DNA of 64,000 bases from an uncultured Lachnospiraceae bacterium (GTDB lineage Bacteria; Bacillota; Clostridia; Lachnospirales; Lachnospiraceae): the NCBI GenBank assembly GCA_947089905.1, contig CAMUMG010000008.1, positions 1-64,000 on the forward strand. The letters run 5' to 3'. The position numbers and the translations under genes are program-made. Below are positions 53,401 to 62,176 of the stretch, piece by piece. Position 1 is the stretch's first letter; each line of letters begins with the position of its first letter. Below the pieces are notes generated by a model. That model had not been told where the DNA came from. It saw only the letters and a list, made by a program, of their open reading frames with translations, and ran no database searches.

Positions 53401-53960
53401 CAGAAAAAAAGATTGTGCCAGCAGGGGTATTTTACTATCATATTTCTGATCCAATTGTAGAGAGATCTCATCATGTAGAGGAAGATATTAAACAAAAATT
53501 AATAATGGATGGATTGGCAAGCAAAGAAGTTCCAATTATTACTTCTATGGATACTGAGTTCTTGGCAGAAGATGGAGGACTACGCCCATTAATCAAGTCA
53601 CAAGTCCTTCCAATCGAAACTACAAAGACTGGAGAACTTTCAAAACGATCGAATGTTGTATCAGAAAAACGGTTTTATGAATTATTGAAATTTGTAGAAG
53701 ACTCCATGTTGCAGTTTGGACAGGAAATTATGAATGGAACGACTGATCTAAATCCTTATAAGCAAAAAGAAAAGAATGCTTGTGGATATTGTCCTTACGC
53801 TTCTGCCTGCGGTTTTGATCTTAAATTAGAAGGATGTGAATACCGTAGATTTGAAGAACTTTCTAAGGAAGAGGTCTGGAAAAAGATAGAAGAGAGAAAT
53901 CAAAAGGAGGGAGGAGAACAAAATGGTACAATGGACAAAGGAACAGAGGAAAGTAATTGA
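50487..53960 (+). CDS. addB: ATP-dependent helicase/nuclease subunit B
   Basis: A 1157-residue AddB. The Walker A GSSGSGKT lies at residues 8-15 and a RecB-type nuclease domain at the C-terminus (about 790-1110, with VVDYKSG). The four iron-sulphur cysteines fit: Cys787 and the cluster Cys1099, Cys1102 and Cys1108 (CGYCPYASAC). With AddA it resects double-strand breaks for recombination. It overlaps addA by 38 bases. Confidence 0.95.
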   Translation: MGLHFILGSSGSGKTYQLYKNTVEQAQIHKEKNFLVIVPEQFTLQTQKDLVMVHPDGGILNIDVLSFLRLAWRVFEELGGTKRVILEDSGKSMIIKKVLLKKKHELEMFAPNVGRQGFVDEMKSMISELFQYSINSEKLDQILERTKNRPQLNRKLRDIQTIYEGFQEFLQEKYITTEEILDVLSEISEQSLFLQRSVICLDGFTGFTPSQYKLLHTLLRKAEDIYVTVTIDPIFCGRALKEHELFYLSSQTIKRLTEAAQQENQTTSFQMIHDKISYRYHNYPELAFLEKHLFRYQATVYEKEPKGIQIFEAKNREEEVARIILEIQILIRKEKYRYLDIAVITEDIAGYAELLQEEMEKAKIPCFIDYKRDILSNPFSELLRAVLDVMEHKYTYESVFRMLKTGLLDWENDEIDLFEWYVKALGIRGKNGYQKEWKRKYRSAYELDLKKINELREKFLNMIEPLDRVLSKKSTVKECLTALFEFLRTYQIEEKLLSIAAELKESEDFTDRQEAREYEQIYRLVLELFDRMAELLGDDILPLTEFRAILETGLTEAKVGLIPPGTDQVVVGDIERTRLKDIKALFFLGVNEGLVPKVISGGGILSDADRQLLLEQDVELAPTKRQVSYTTEFYLYLNLTKPQERLYLSFIRLDPDGKTTKPSYLIGRVLSMFPKLSISFVERYSFSKIQTKGTEASLLALLGTDKGQTYLANCLRNYDGENETEEFQALFHLYRQNELGNEKKLYKLCEAAFYQRKESGISKKVASQLYGATLLGSVTRMENYAACAFSHFLAYGLGLEERPEYKVALPDIGTLYHMALERFSGKLKEHNRTWRNITNEEIKQFGKECVQEACEDYGNGILTSSSRNAYLIKRLERVLNRTLMVVHGQVSAGYFEPDAYEYAFSYADKYLNLRGRIDRLDLYEKEGTIYVRVVDYKSGSTTFDLNSLYYGLELQLGVYLSAGMRKLSEEHPEKKIVPAGVFYYHISDPIVERSHHVEEDIKQKLIMDGLASKEVPIITSMDTEFLAEDGGLRPLIKSQVLPIETTKTGELSKRSNVVSEKRFYELLKFVEDSMLQFGQEIMNGTTDLNPYKQKEKNACGYCPYASACGFDLKLEGCEYRRFEELSKEEVWKKIEERNQKEGGEQNGTMDKGTEESN

Positions 53961-56900
53961 GTTAAGAGATCGAAACCTTTTAGTTTCTGCTGCTGCAGGT
54001 TCTGGAAAAACGGCAACCTTAGTAGAAAGAATTATTGAACGAATTAGTAAAGGAGTTTCTCCTTGTAATATTGATGAACTTTTGGTAGTAACATTTACAA
54101 AGGCGGCTGCCTCTGAAATGAAAGAACGAATAGGAAATGCTATTGAAAAGCTCTTACTAATAGAACCTTCCAATACACATTTACAACAACAACAATCTCT
54201 GTTACATAATGCCCAAATTATGACAATAGACAGTTTTTGTTTATTTGTTATTCGGAACTATTTTCATTGTATTGATTTAGATCCTTCCTTTCGTATAGCA
54301 GACGAAGCAGAACTTACCTTATTAAAATCCGACGTAATGTCAGAAGTATTAGAGGAAGAATATGCACAGGAAAATGAAGACTTTTTAGAGTTTGTAGAGT
54401 GTTATTCAGGGTCACGTACTGATGAAATTTTAGAGGAGTATGTAAAGCGTTTATTTGAGTTTTCTATGAGTTATCCTTGGCAAAAGGATTGGTTTAGACA
54501 GGCAGCAGCGGCATTTGATGCAGAAAATATAGAAGAATTAGAAAAAATGCCTTGGATGAAAGAATTGTTTTCTTATCTTATTATGGTACTTACAGATTTA
54601 AAACGAATGAATGAACGAGCAAGAACGATTTGTTTAGAACCAAACGGTCCTTGGATGTATGAAGAGGCTTTAGCACTAGATGGAATTTTACTCCAAAAAT
54701 TATTAGAAAAAACGAGCTATACAGAATTATTTGAAGAGATGAAAGTCCTTTCCTTTTCTGTACTTTCTAGAAAAAAAGATGAAGGTGTGCTGTTAGAAAA
54801 GAGAGAACAAGTAAAAGCAATGAGAGATTTAATAAAAGAACAACTACTTGATATAAAAAAGAAATTTTTCTTTCAAGAACCAGAAGAGATGCTAAAAGAT
54901 TTAAAACAGGCATCTAGTTCAGTTAAAGTTTTAATTCGATTGACTGAAAAGTTTTCTGAACGTTTTTCTAAATGTAAAGAAGAAAAAAATATATTAGATT
55001 TTGGAGATATGGAACACTTTGCCTTGAAAATTTTGACAGAGCAAAGAGAGGGGAAGGCGGTTCCAACAGCGGCAGCAAAAGAATTGAGTATACAATACAA
55101 AGAAATTTTAATTGATGAATATCAGGATAGTAACTTAGTTCAAGAAACTATTTTAAATAGTATTTCTAGAATTTTAGATAAACAGCCAAATATTTTTATG
55201 GTGGGAGATGTAAAACAAAGCATTTATAAGTTTCGTCTAGCACGACCAGAATTATTTATGGAAAAATATGATTCTTATACGATAAAAGATAGTCAATATC
55301 AAAAAGTTGATCTACATAACAATTTTAGAAGTAGAGGACAGGTTTTATTTGGTATTAATCGAATTTTTGAACGAATTATGCAGAAAAACTTTGGTGGTAT
55401 TGAATATAATGAAGAAGCGGCACTTCACTTGGGAGCATCCTATCCATCATCAGAACAATTACAACAAAAATTTATAGGAGAAACAGAGTTTCGGCCAGAA
55501 TTGATTTTAATGGATGCAGATGATGAAGAGCTAATTCAAGAAGATGAGCCCAAAAGCCGAAAAGAGAGAAAACAGATAGAAGAATATAATAAACGGGAGT
55601 TAGAGGCATTAGTAGCAGTGAAACGAATCAGAGAATTAACTGATCCCAATACAGGATTACTTCTTTTTGATGGAAATGAAGTCAGACGCTGTGAATATAG
55701 GGATATTGTTATTTTACTTCGAACAATGACAGGATGGGCAGAAACGTTTGTAGAAGTATTAGGTTCACAAAAGATTCCAGCTCATGCTGAAACACAGACA
55801 GGATATTTTAAAACTCCAGAAGTAACAACTATGTTGAATATGCTTAAAATTTTAGATAACCCCAAACAGGATATTCCATTTGTAGCAGTTTTATATTCTC
55901 CAATTGTAGGACTCACCAGTGAAGAACTTGCACAAATACGTGTTCCAAAGAGAACAGTCTGTTTATATGAAGCATTAAGGGCGTATACAGAATCGGGAAC
56001 AAATAAGGAGTTAGTTCAAAAACTCTCTGAATTTTTAAAATTATTTTTGGAACTTCGAAAAGAGGCATTCAGGCTTCCAGTTACTGCATTGCTGCATAAA
56101 ATTTTTGATCAGACAGGATATTATTATTATGTGATTGCGATGCCGGGTGGGGAACAGAGAAAACAGAATTTGGATATGCTGTTAAAACGTGCAAAAACTT
56201 TTGAAGCAACCAGTTATCATGGGCTCTTTCAGTTTATTCGCTATATTGGACGTTTGATAGAGTATCAGATTGACTATGGAGAGGCGGCAATGGCAGCAGG
56301 ACAGGAAAATGCTGTTCGGATTATGAGTATTCATAAAAGTAAAGGATTAGAATTTCCAGTAGTTTTTGTATGTGGAATGGGGAAGAAATTTAATCAAAGT
56401 GATGCAAGAGCAAAATTGATTTTACATCCAGACTATGGAATTGGACCAGAATATATTGACTATAAACAGCGTACTAGAACACCAACTTTATTAAAACGAG
56501 TTCTACAGCAAAAGGGAAGTATGGAAAACTTGTCAGAAGAACAACGGATTTTATATGTAGCAATGACAAGGGCAAAGGAAAAACTAATTTTAACAGGATT
56601 GATAAAAAGACCAAAAGAAGCATTAAAAAAATGGGAGGAAAGCGAAAAGGCAAAAGATGGAAAACTCTTTTTCTCTACTCTTTCTAGTGCTTCAAGTTAT
56701 TTGGATTTTGTTGGTCCTGCTTGTGTTGGAATCAATGAAATTGTAATTCAAACTTTGACAAAAGAAGATTTAGTATTAGAAGAAGCAAAGAAAGTATGGA
56801 AAGAAGAGTTATTAAAACAAAAACTTTTGACAAAGGATGGAGTTTTAGAACAAAAACAACTTCAAGAACAATTTCTCAAAGTATTATCTTATGAGTATCC

Positions 56901-57600
56901 GTTTGAAAAAGAAGCTATTCTTCCAATAAAAACATCAGTATCTGAGTTGAGAAGAGGAGATTTAAAGGAAGAAGAGATGGAACAATTTCAAAGTGTTATA
57001 CCACAAGAGTTTGAACCGATGATTCCTGCCTTTTTAGAGGGAAAACCAGGTTCAAAACCTGCAGATAGAGGAACGATTTATCATCGGATCTTAGAGTGTA
57101 TAGATTATCGAGTCTTACAAAATAAACAGTTAAAAGATAGCTACAGTTCTATTGTAGAAAAAGAACTTTTAAGAATACAACTAGAAAAGAAATTGACCAA
57201 AGAAGAGATAGAAGCAGTTTCTAAACCACAGATTGCTAAATTTTTATCTTCTTCTTTAGCCAATAGAATGAGTGAAGCAGCAAAACAAAAAAAGTTACAC
57301 AGAGAATGTCAGTTTGTACTAGGACTTCCTGCTTGTGAAGTAAAGGCAGAATATGAAGGAGATGCTATTTTATTAATTCAGGGAATTATTGATGCCTATT
57401 TTGAAGAAGAGGAACAAATTGTTTTAGTAGATTATAAAACAGATTATGTTCCAAAAGGAGAACAGGAAACGGAATTTTTTCAAAAGAGATATGGAGGACA
57501 GCTTACTCAGTATGCAAAAGCATTAAATCGTCTGTTAAAAAAACCAATTAAAGAAAAGCTTATCTACTCCTTTTCTTTAGGAAAAACAATATCTATATAG
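53923..57600 (+). CDS. addA: ATP-dependent helicase/nuclease subunit A
   Basis: A 1225-residue UvrD-like helicase with nuclease domain. Walker A SAAAGSGKTATL lies near residue 22, IDEYQDSN near 397 and VGDVKQSIY near 426. MSIHKSKGLEFPVVF lies near 802, and a C-terminal RecB nuclease motif VLVDYKTD lies near 1170. The length matches complete AddA proteins and the IYSFSLGK-type ending is typical. Confidence 0.96.
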   Translation: MVQWTKEQRKVIELRDRNLLVSAAAGSGKTATLVERIIERISKGVSPCNIDELLVVTFTKAAASEMKERIGNAIEKLLLIEPSNTHLQQQQSLLHNAQIMTIDSFCLFVIRNYFHCIDLDPSFRIADEAELTLLKSDVMSEVLEEEYAQENEDFLEFVECYSGSRTDEILEEYVKRLFEFSMSYPWQKDWFRQAAAAFDAENIEELEKMPWMKELFSYLIMVLTDLKRMNERARTICLEPNGPWMYEEALALDGILLQKLLEKTSYTELFEEMKVLSFSVLSRKKDEGVLLEKREQVKAMRDLIKEQLLDIKKKFFFQEPEEMLKDLKQASSSVKVLIRLTEKFSERFSKCKEEKNILDFGDMEHFALKILTEQREGKAVPTAAAKELSIQYKEILIDEYQDSNLVQETILNSISRILDKQPNIFMVGDVKQSIYKFRLARPELFMEKYDSYTIKDSQYQKVDLHNNFRSRGQVLFGINRIFERIMQKNFGGIEYNEEAALHLGASYPSSEQLQQKFIGETEFRPELILMDADDEELIQEDEPKSRKERKQIEEYNKRELEALVAVKRIRELTDPNTGLLLFDGNEVRRCEYRDIVILLRTMTGWAETFVEVLGSQKIPAHAETQTGYFKTPEVTTMLNMLKILDNPKQDIPFVAVLYSPIVGLTSEELAQIRVPKRTVCLYEALRAYTESGTNKELVQKLSEFLKLFLELRKEAFRLPVTALLHKIFDQTGYYYYVIAMPGGEQRKQNLDMLLKRAKTFEATSYHGLFQFIRYIGRLIEYQIDYGEAAMAAGQENAVRIMSIHKSKGLEFPVVFVCGMGKKFNQSDARAKLILHPDYGIGPEYIDYKQRTRTPTLLKRVLQQKGSMENLSEEQRILYVAMTRAKEKLILTGLIKRPKEALKKWEESEKAKDGKLFFSTLSSASSYLDFVGPACVGINEIVIQTLTKEDLVLEEAKKVWKEELLKQKLLTKDGVLEQKQLQEQFLKVLSYEYPFEKEAILPIKTSVSELRRGDLKEEEMEQFQSVIPQEFEPMIPAFLEGKPGSKPADRGTIYHRILECIDYRVLQNKQLKDSYSSIVEKELLRIQLEKKLTKEEIEAVSKPQIAKFLSSSLANRMSEAAKQKKLHRECQFVLGLPACEVKAEYEGDAILLIQGIIDAYFEEEEQIVLVDYKTDYVPKGEQETEFFQKRYGGQLTQYAKALNRLLKKPIKEKLIYSFSLGKTISI

Positions 57601-57680
57601 TAAAAAAATAATAAAAACACTTTTAACATAATATTTTTTGTAGTAAAATAGAAACTAGATGATTAAAGTCTGAAATTTCG

Positions 57681-57715
57681 GCTACACTTTTGAACAGAAT
57701 GGAAAGGAGTGTAGC
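57681..57715 (+). promoter_or_regulatory. Hairpin over the ribosome site of the spore-protein gene
   Basis: GCTACACT (57681-57688) is the exact complement of AGTGTAGC (57708-57715), and the Shine-Dalgarno GGAG (57706-57709) partly lies in the stem. CATAATA (57627-57633) further upstream could be a sporulation-sigma -10 element, but I cannot confirm a matching -35. Confidence 0.4.
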
Positions 57716-57718
57716 AAA

Positions 57719-57919
57719 ATGAAGACGAAAAAAAAGATTGATTTTTCAAAAGTAAAACCAGAAGAAATGACAAAGTATGAAATTGCAAAGGAATTAGGAT
57801 TGTTTGATAAAGTAATGAAAGACGGCTGGGGTGCACTTTCTGCAAAAGAAACTGGGCGAATTGGAGGAATGGTGACAAAGCGAAGGAAAGATTTAAAAGA
57901 AGTAAAAGAGCAAAAGTAA
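57719..57919 (+). CDS. Small acid-soluble spore protein, SspF-like
   Basis: A 66-residue basic protein. KYEIAKELGLFDKV and GWGALSAKETGRIGG match the alpha/beta-type SASP fold, and the YDTVKNGGWG-like middle is closest to the SspF subgroup. These proteins coat and protect DNA in the forespore, so the organism probably sporulates. It lies alone between addA and a lipid kinase. AAAGGAG precedes the ATG. Confidence 0.82.
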   Translation: MKTKKKIDFSKVKPEEMTKYEIAKELGLFDKVMKDGWGALSAKETGRIGGMVTKRRKDLKEVKEQK

Positions 57920-57948
57920 ACGGACATAATGCTGGAATTGAGGTCAAA

Positions 57949-58941
57949 ATGAAAGAAAGACTATTATTTATTTACAATCCAAATGCGGGAACTGGAAAAA
58001 TCAAAGCAAAGCTATCGGATATTATTGAAATTTTTTCAAATACAGGCTATGAAATTATCATTTATCCAACAAAATGTCGAATGGATGCACGTCAATGTGC
58101 AATGGAATATGTCCAAAAAGAATGGTGTGAACGCATTGTCTGTGCAGGCGGGGATGGAACATTAAATGAAGTAGCAGGAGGAATGATGATATGTAAAAAA
58201 CAGATTCCGATTGGCTATATTCCCGCAGGCACAACAAATGACTTTGGATACAGTCTAAAAATCCCTAAAAATATACTTGCTGCTGCTGAACTTGCAGCAA
58301 CAGGGGAAGTTTTTCAATGTGATATCGGTTCAATTAATGGTACGTATTTTACCTATACAGCGGCATTTGGACTATTTTCAGATGTTTCATATGAGACACC
58401 CCAGAATATGAAAAATGTACTTGGGCGGGCAGCTTATCTTTTAAGTGGTATTACCAAATTAGCAGGAGTTCGTCCTTATGAGGTTCGTGCAGAGTATGAT
58501 AATGAAGTGGTAGAGGGGAAGTTTATTCTTGGAATACTAGCAAATTCAGATTCAATAGGAGGTTTTCGTGGACTGACAGGAAAAGATGTAATGTTTGATG
58601 ATGGGTTATTTGAAATGCTCTTAATTAAAATGCCAAAAAATTTATTGGAATTAAACGGGATTATCTATGAATTGTTGAGTAATAGTTTAAATAATCGTTA
58701 TATCCACTATGCTAGAGTTTCAAAAGTACATATTACTTCTCCAGAAGATTTACCGTGGTCATTAGATGGAGAAGATGGGGGAAATATTCCAGATGCCGAG
58801 ATTGTAATTTATCAAAGGGCAGTACACTATATCTGTAGAAAGGTTAATGATACATTAGAGGAATTAGAAGTAAAAGAAGAGATACAAGAACAATTACCAC
58901 AAAAGTCCAATTTAACAGAAGAATTAGAAGAAGAATCTTAA
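57949..58941 (+). CDS. Diacylglycerol/lipid kinase, YegS/DgkB type
   Basis: A 330-residue kinase. The catalytic-domain motif GGDGTLNEV lies near residue 66, preceded by YNPNAGTG at 9-16. A second beta-sandwich domain follows, with PWSLDGEDGG near 267. Members phosphorylate diacylglycerol or related lipids at the membrane. The C-terminal 30 residues are acidic and Gln-rich. It starts 29 bases after the spore-protein gene. Confidence 0.87.
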   Translation: MKERLLFIYNPNAGTGKIKAKLSDIIEIFSNTGYEIIIYPTKCRMDARQCAMEYVQKEWCERIVCAGGDGTLNEVAGGMMICKKQIPIGYIPAGTTNDFGYSLKIPKNILAAAELAATGEVFQCDIGSINGTYFTYTAAFGLFSDVSYETPQNMKNVLGRAAYLLSGITKLAGVRPYEVRAEYDNEVVEGKFILGILANSDSIGGFRGLTGKDVMFDDGLFEMLLIKMPKNLLELNGIIYELLSNSLNNRYIHYARVSKVHITSPEDLPWSLDGEDGGNIPDAEIVIYQRAVHYICRKVNDTLEELEVKEEIQEQLPQKSNLTEELEEES

Positions 58942-58964
58942 AATCGGGAAAGGAAAGATGACTC

Positions 58965-59507
58965 ATGGAAGAAACAAAGGTATTACAAAAAACGAAAGAG
59001 GAAAAAAAGAGACTACAAGAAATACAAAAACAAGAACGTAAGAAAAGACATAAAAGAAATGTTAAAATGATATCTGCTTGTTTAGTGACAGGAACAGCAT
59101 TAGGAGTATATTCCTTCTATAGAAAAAAGAAATCCAAAATGATGGAAACACAAAATGATATTTCTTTAGAAAAATACTATGATGCTTTTTTTGAGGCAAA
59201 AAAGATTGAATTAACAGGAAAAGATACAGAAAAAATAACATTAAGGGCATGTTTTGGTGCAATTTTGTTAAAATTAGACATAGATCAACCAAAAGAAATT
59301 ATTATAGAATTAGAAAGTATTATGAGCGGAATTTTGATCCAGATTCCAGAAAATATAAAATTTTGTATGGAACAAAAGGGAATTATGACAAAGACAGCAA
59401 ATCAGGTGCAGGAATCAGATAGTGAAGATACTCCAACTATTTATATAGAAGTCAAAGGAATTTGTAGCGGGATTTGTGTTCGATCTATTCCTTTAGAAAA
59501 TGAATAA
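58965..59507 (+). CDS. Membrane protein of unknown function
   Basis: A 180-residue protein with a very basic, coiled N-terminus (residues 1-33), a single hydrophobic segment (about 35-52) and a C-terminal beta-rich domain (about 75-180). The latter loosely recalls LiaF/toastrack-like domains. No conserved active site seen. It lies between the lipid kinase and fabV, with spacings of 23 and 27 bases. Confidence 0.5.
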   Translation: MEETKVLQKTKEEKKRLQEIQKQERKKRHKRNVKMISACLVTGTALGVYSFYRKKKSKMMETQNDISLEKYYDAFFEAKKIELTGKDTEKITLRACFGAILLKLDIDQPKEIIIELESIMSGILIQIPENIKFCMEQKGIMTKTANQVQESDSEDTPTIYIEVKGICSGICVRSIPLENE

Positions 59508-59534
59508 GAAACACTATTAAAAAAGGAGATTATA

Positions 59535-60695
59535 ATGATTGTAGAACCAAAGGTAAAAGGGTTTATCTGCACAACAGCTCATAAAACCGGATGTTTTGAA
59601 AGCGTAAAAAGACAGATAGTATATGTTAAGGATAAGGAAAAAATTTCAGGTGCAAAAAGAGTTTTAATTCTCGGTGCATCTACAGGTTATGGATTGGCAT
59701 CTCGAATCTGTGCAGCATTTCAATGTGGTGCAGCAACTCTTGGAGTTATGTTTGAAAAAGAAGCATCTACAAAACGAACTGCAACAGCAGGATGGTATAA
59801 TACAAAAGCATTTGAACAAGAGGCGGAAAAGGAAGGGCTATATGCTAAAACATTGAATGGAGACGCCTTTTCGGAAGAAATGAAGCAGCAGGTGATTGAA
59901 ACGATTCGTACAGATCTAAAAAATGTGGATTTGATTATTTATAGTCTGGCGGCACCGAAAAGAACAGATAAAGATGGTACAGTATATCAATCTGTTTTAA
60001 AAACGGTTGGACAGATCTATACGAATAAGACACTTGATTTAAGAAAAAATGAAGTCACTACTGTAACAATTGAACCCGCTTCTTTACAAGAAGAAGAGGC
60101 AACTGTAAAAGTAATGGGAGGAGAGGATTGGAAAAATTGGATCGATTCCCTAGCCAACGCAGGAGTTTTAGCAGATTCTTGTATTACAGTTGCTTATTCT
60201 TATCTAGGACCTGAATTGACATATCCGATTTATAAAGATGGTACAATTGGAAAGGCGAAACAAAACTTATATGAAACATCGATAAACTTAAATCACCTCT
60301 ATGAAAAACAGGGATTAAAGGCGTATATCAGTGTCAATAAAGCTCTTGTAACACAGGCCTCTTCTGCAATTCCAATCGTACCACTCTATCTTAGCTTATT
60401 ATATCGTATTATGAAAGAGATGGGACTTCATGAAGGTTGTATTGAACAGATAGAACGACTATTTCGCACAGAACTTTTTAAAAAAGAACCAAAAACAGAC
60501 GAACTAGGAAGAATTCGTATGGATGATTGGGAATTAAAAGAAGAGGTACAAAGTAGGGTGGCAAAAAATTGGGATCTGATTACGACCCAAAATTTAAGAG
60601 AATATGCGGATATTGATGGATACTGGGAAGACTTCTATCATATGTTTGGATTTCATTATGATACAATAGATTATCAGAAAGATATTGAGGTGTGA
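59535..60695 (+). CDS. fabV: NADH-dependent enoyl-ACP/enoyl-CoA reductase FabV
   Basis: A 386-residue FabV/Ter-type reductase. The N-terminal KGFICTTAHKTGC is the family hallmark; the NADH loop VLILGASTGYGLASR follows at about residue 40. The active site TYPIYKDGTIGKAK contains the Tyr-x8-Lys pair near residue 235. It reduces 2-enoyl-ACP or crotonyl-CoA and so serves fatty-acid synthesis or butyrate formation. Confidence 0.95.
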   Translation: MIVEPKVKGFICTTAHKTGCFESVKRQIVYVKDKEKISGAKRVLILGASTGYGLASRICAAFQCGAATLGVMFEKEASTKRTATAGWYNTKAFEQEAEKEGLYAKTLNGDAFSEEMKQQVIETIRTDLKNVDLIIYSLAAPKRTDKDGTVYQSVLKTVGQIYTNKTLDLRKNEVTTVTIEPASLQEEEATVKVMGGEDWKNWIDSLANAGVLADSCITVAYSYLGPELTYPIYKDGTIGKAKQNLYETSINLNHLYEKQGLKAYISVNKALVTQASSAIPIVPLYLSLLYRIMKEMGLHEGCIEQIERLFRTELFKKEPKTDELGRIRMDDWELKEEVQSRVAKNWDLITTQNLREYADIDGYWEDFYHMFGFHYDTIDYQKDIEV

Positions 60696-60698
60696 AAA

Positions 60699-60734
60699 AG
60701 GAGTTGTGCACTAACCATTTAGTGCACAACTCCT
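60699..60734 (-). terminator. Terminator between fabV and the carbamate-kinase-like gene
   Basis: Arms AGGAGTTGTGCACTAA and TTAGTGCACAACTCCT form a perfect 16-bp stem. On the minus strand a TTTTT tract follows, so it mainly ends the minus-strand transcript; it can also block fabV readthrough. Confidence 0.8.
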
Positions 60735-60744
60735 CATAAAAATG

Positions 60745-61686
60745 TTAAACGCTTTTTGTTACAATCGTAGTTCCTGTCTGTCCCGTTAGTCCATCTATAG
60801 CATGTTCCATCTTTGTAATGATTGCCTTTCTGTTCTTGCCTGCTGTAACAAAAGAAACTGCTGCTTCTATCTTTGGAAGCATTGCACCCTTAGAAAAATA
60901 CCCTTCTTTTATATAAGTTTCTGCCTGTGCAGCAGTAATCGTATCTAATTCTTTTTGCTCTGGTGTCCCATAATATAATGAAACTTTTTTTACTCCTGTT
61001 AAAAAAATTAAAACTTCTGCATCTATTAGTTCGGCAAGTCTTGCAGCAGTCCAGTCCTTTTCAATAACAGCACTCGCTCCTTTTAATATAGTTGCCTGTT
61101 CTAAAACTGGAATTCCACCTCCACCTCCTGCAATCACAATCTGCCCGGCATGAAGCAGAGCTTTGACTGCATCAATTTCATAAATATCTAATGGCTTTGG
61201 AGCAGCTACAATTTTATACCAACCATCTTCTTTTTCTACTACATAATTCCCTTTTTTTTCTTCTATACTTGCTTCTTCTTTTGTCATTTTTCTTCCAATA
61301 ATTTTAGAAGGATGGCTAAAGGCTTTATCAAATGGATCAACTTTTACCTGAGTGATAATTGTGGAAACTGGCAGATAAATTCCGCGGTTTAGTAATTCAG
61401 TACGGATGGCATTTTGAAGGTCATATCCAATATATCCTTGACTCATTGCACCACATAAAGACATAGGAGCAACTGTATATTTAGGATCTAACTTAGAAAA
61501 TTCCCTCATTGCAGTGTGAACCATACCAATCTGTTGACCATTACTATGAGTAATCACTGGAAGATATCCTGATTCTACTAAATCAGCAATAGTATTGGCT
61601 GCTTTTTTTACATTAACTCTCTGCTCTGGAAATGTTTCACCAAAAGCACTTCTGCCAAGTGCTACTACAATTTTTTTCCGTTCCAT
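60745..61686 (-). CDS. Carbamate-kinase-like protein with altered motifs
   Basis: A 313-residue amino-acid-kinase-fold protein aligning end to end with carbamate kinase ArcC: TQVKVDPFDKAF, APKPLDIYEIDAVKALL, AGGGGGIPV and GAMLPKIEAA are all in place. However, the usual ALGGNAL reads ALGRSAFG and THGNGPQVG reads THSNGQQIG, changing the phosphate-loop Asn and Pro. It may be a clostridial subgroup acting in carbamate formation from purine or pyrimidine breakdown, or may use another substrate. The upstream gene of the same unit is uncharacterised. Confidence 0.8.
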   Translation of the reverse strand: MERKKIVVALGRSAFGETFPEQRVNVKKAANTIADLVESGYLPVITHSNGQQIGMVHTAMREFSKLDPKYTVAPMSLCGAMSQGYIGYDLQNAIRTELLNRGIYLPVSTIITQVKVDPFDKAFSHPSKIIGRKMTKEEASIEEKKGNYVVEKEDGWYKIVAAPKPLDIYEIDAVKALLHAGQIVIAGGGGGIPVLEQATILKGASAVIEKDWTAARLAELIDAEVLIFLTGVKKVSLYYGTPEQKELDTITAAQAETYIKEGYFSKGAMLPKIEAAVSFVTAGKNRKAIITKMEHAIDGLTGQTGTTIVTKSV

Positions 61687-61709
61687 TATTTTTCCCCTTT
61701 TATATAGTA

Positions 61710-62000
61710 TTATTGTAGTGGCTGATAGCGAGAGGAGAATTTGTCTTTATTGCAGACATGACGTTCTCCATCAGCCTCGTAAATAATATAATCTCCTTCA
61801 CGTAAAAAGATAATTCCCCGTCTGTTTTGAATAAATGGACAAACGATAGAACCATCAGGTCTTGTAATTTGAATCACTTCATCTGTTGAAATCCATCCGT
61901 TTGTTAAAACTTTACTCCATAGTTCAAAACCATCTTCCATATTTTTACCTATTTCGTATTCTTTTGCCTCTACCTCCAAAGCAGAACGCATATATTTCAT
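61710..62000 (-). CDS. Small protein, PGDYG-like domain
   Basis: A 96-residue protein whose C-terminal half (REGDYIIYEADGERHVC, then SSRYQPL) looks like the PGDYG-type short domain seen in many bacteria and phages. Function unknown. It starts at 62000 and lies 23 bases ahead of the carbamate-kinase-like gene, so the two are probably co-transcribed. Confidence 0.55.
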   Translation of the reverse strand: MKYMRSALEVEAKEYEIGKNMEDGFELWSKVLTNGWISTDEVIQITRPDGSIVCPFIQNRRGIIFLREGDYIIYEADGERHVCNKDKFSSRYQPLQ

Positions 62001-62109
62001 AATCTATACCTCCATTCCCTTTTTATCAGACGAACTTTTCATATCTCGTCTTTGTCTTTATTCTAACTGATATTAATTAAAACTTCAAGGATAAAGCTAA
62101 AAAACTTTA

Positions 62110-62138
62110 TTTGACTTACTAATTCAGGCATGTTAAAA
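62110..62138 (+). promoter_or_regulatory. Promoter of the hydratase gene
   Basis: TTGACT (62110-62115), 17-base spacer, TAAAAT (62133-62138). Confidence 0.65.
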
Positions 62139-62176
62139 TAATTTTTATTAAAATAGCGTTAGGAGGATATTTTTGG

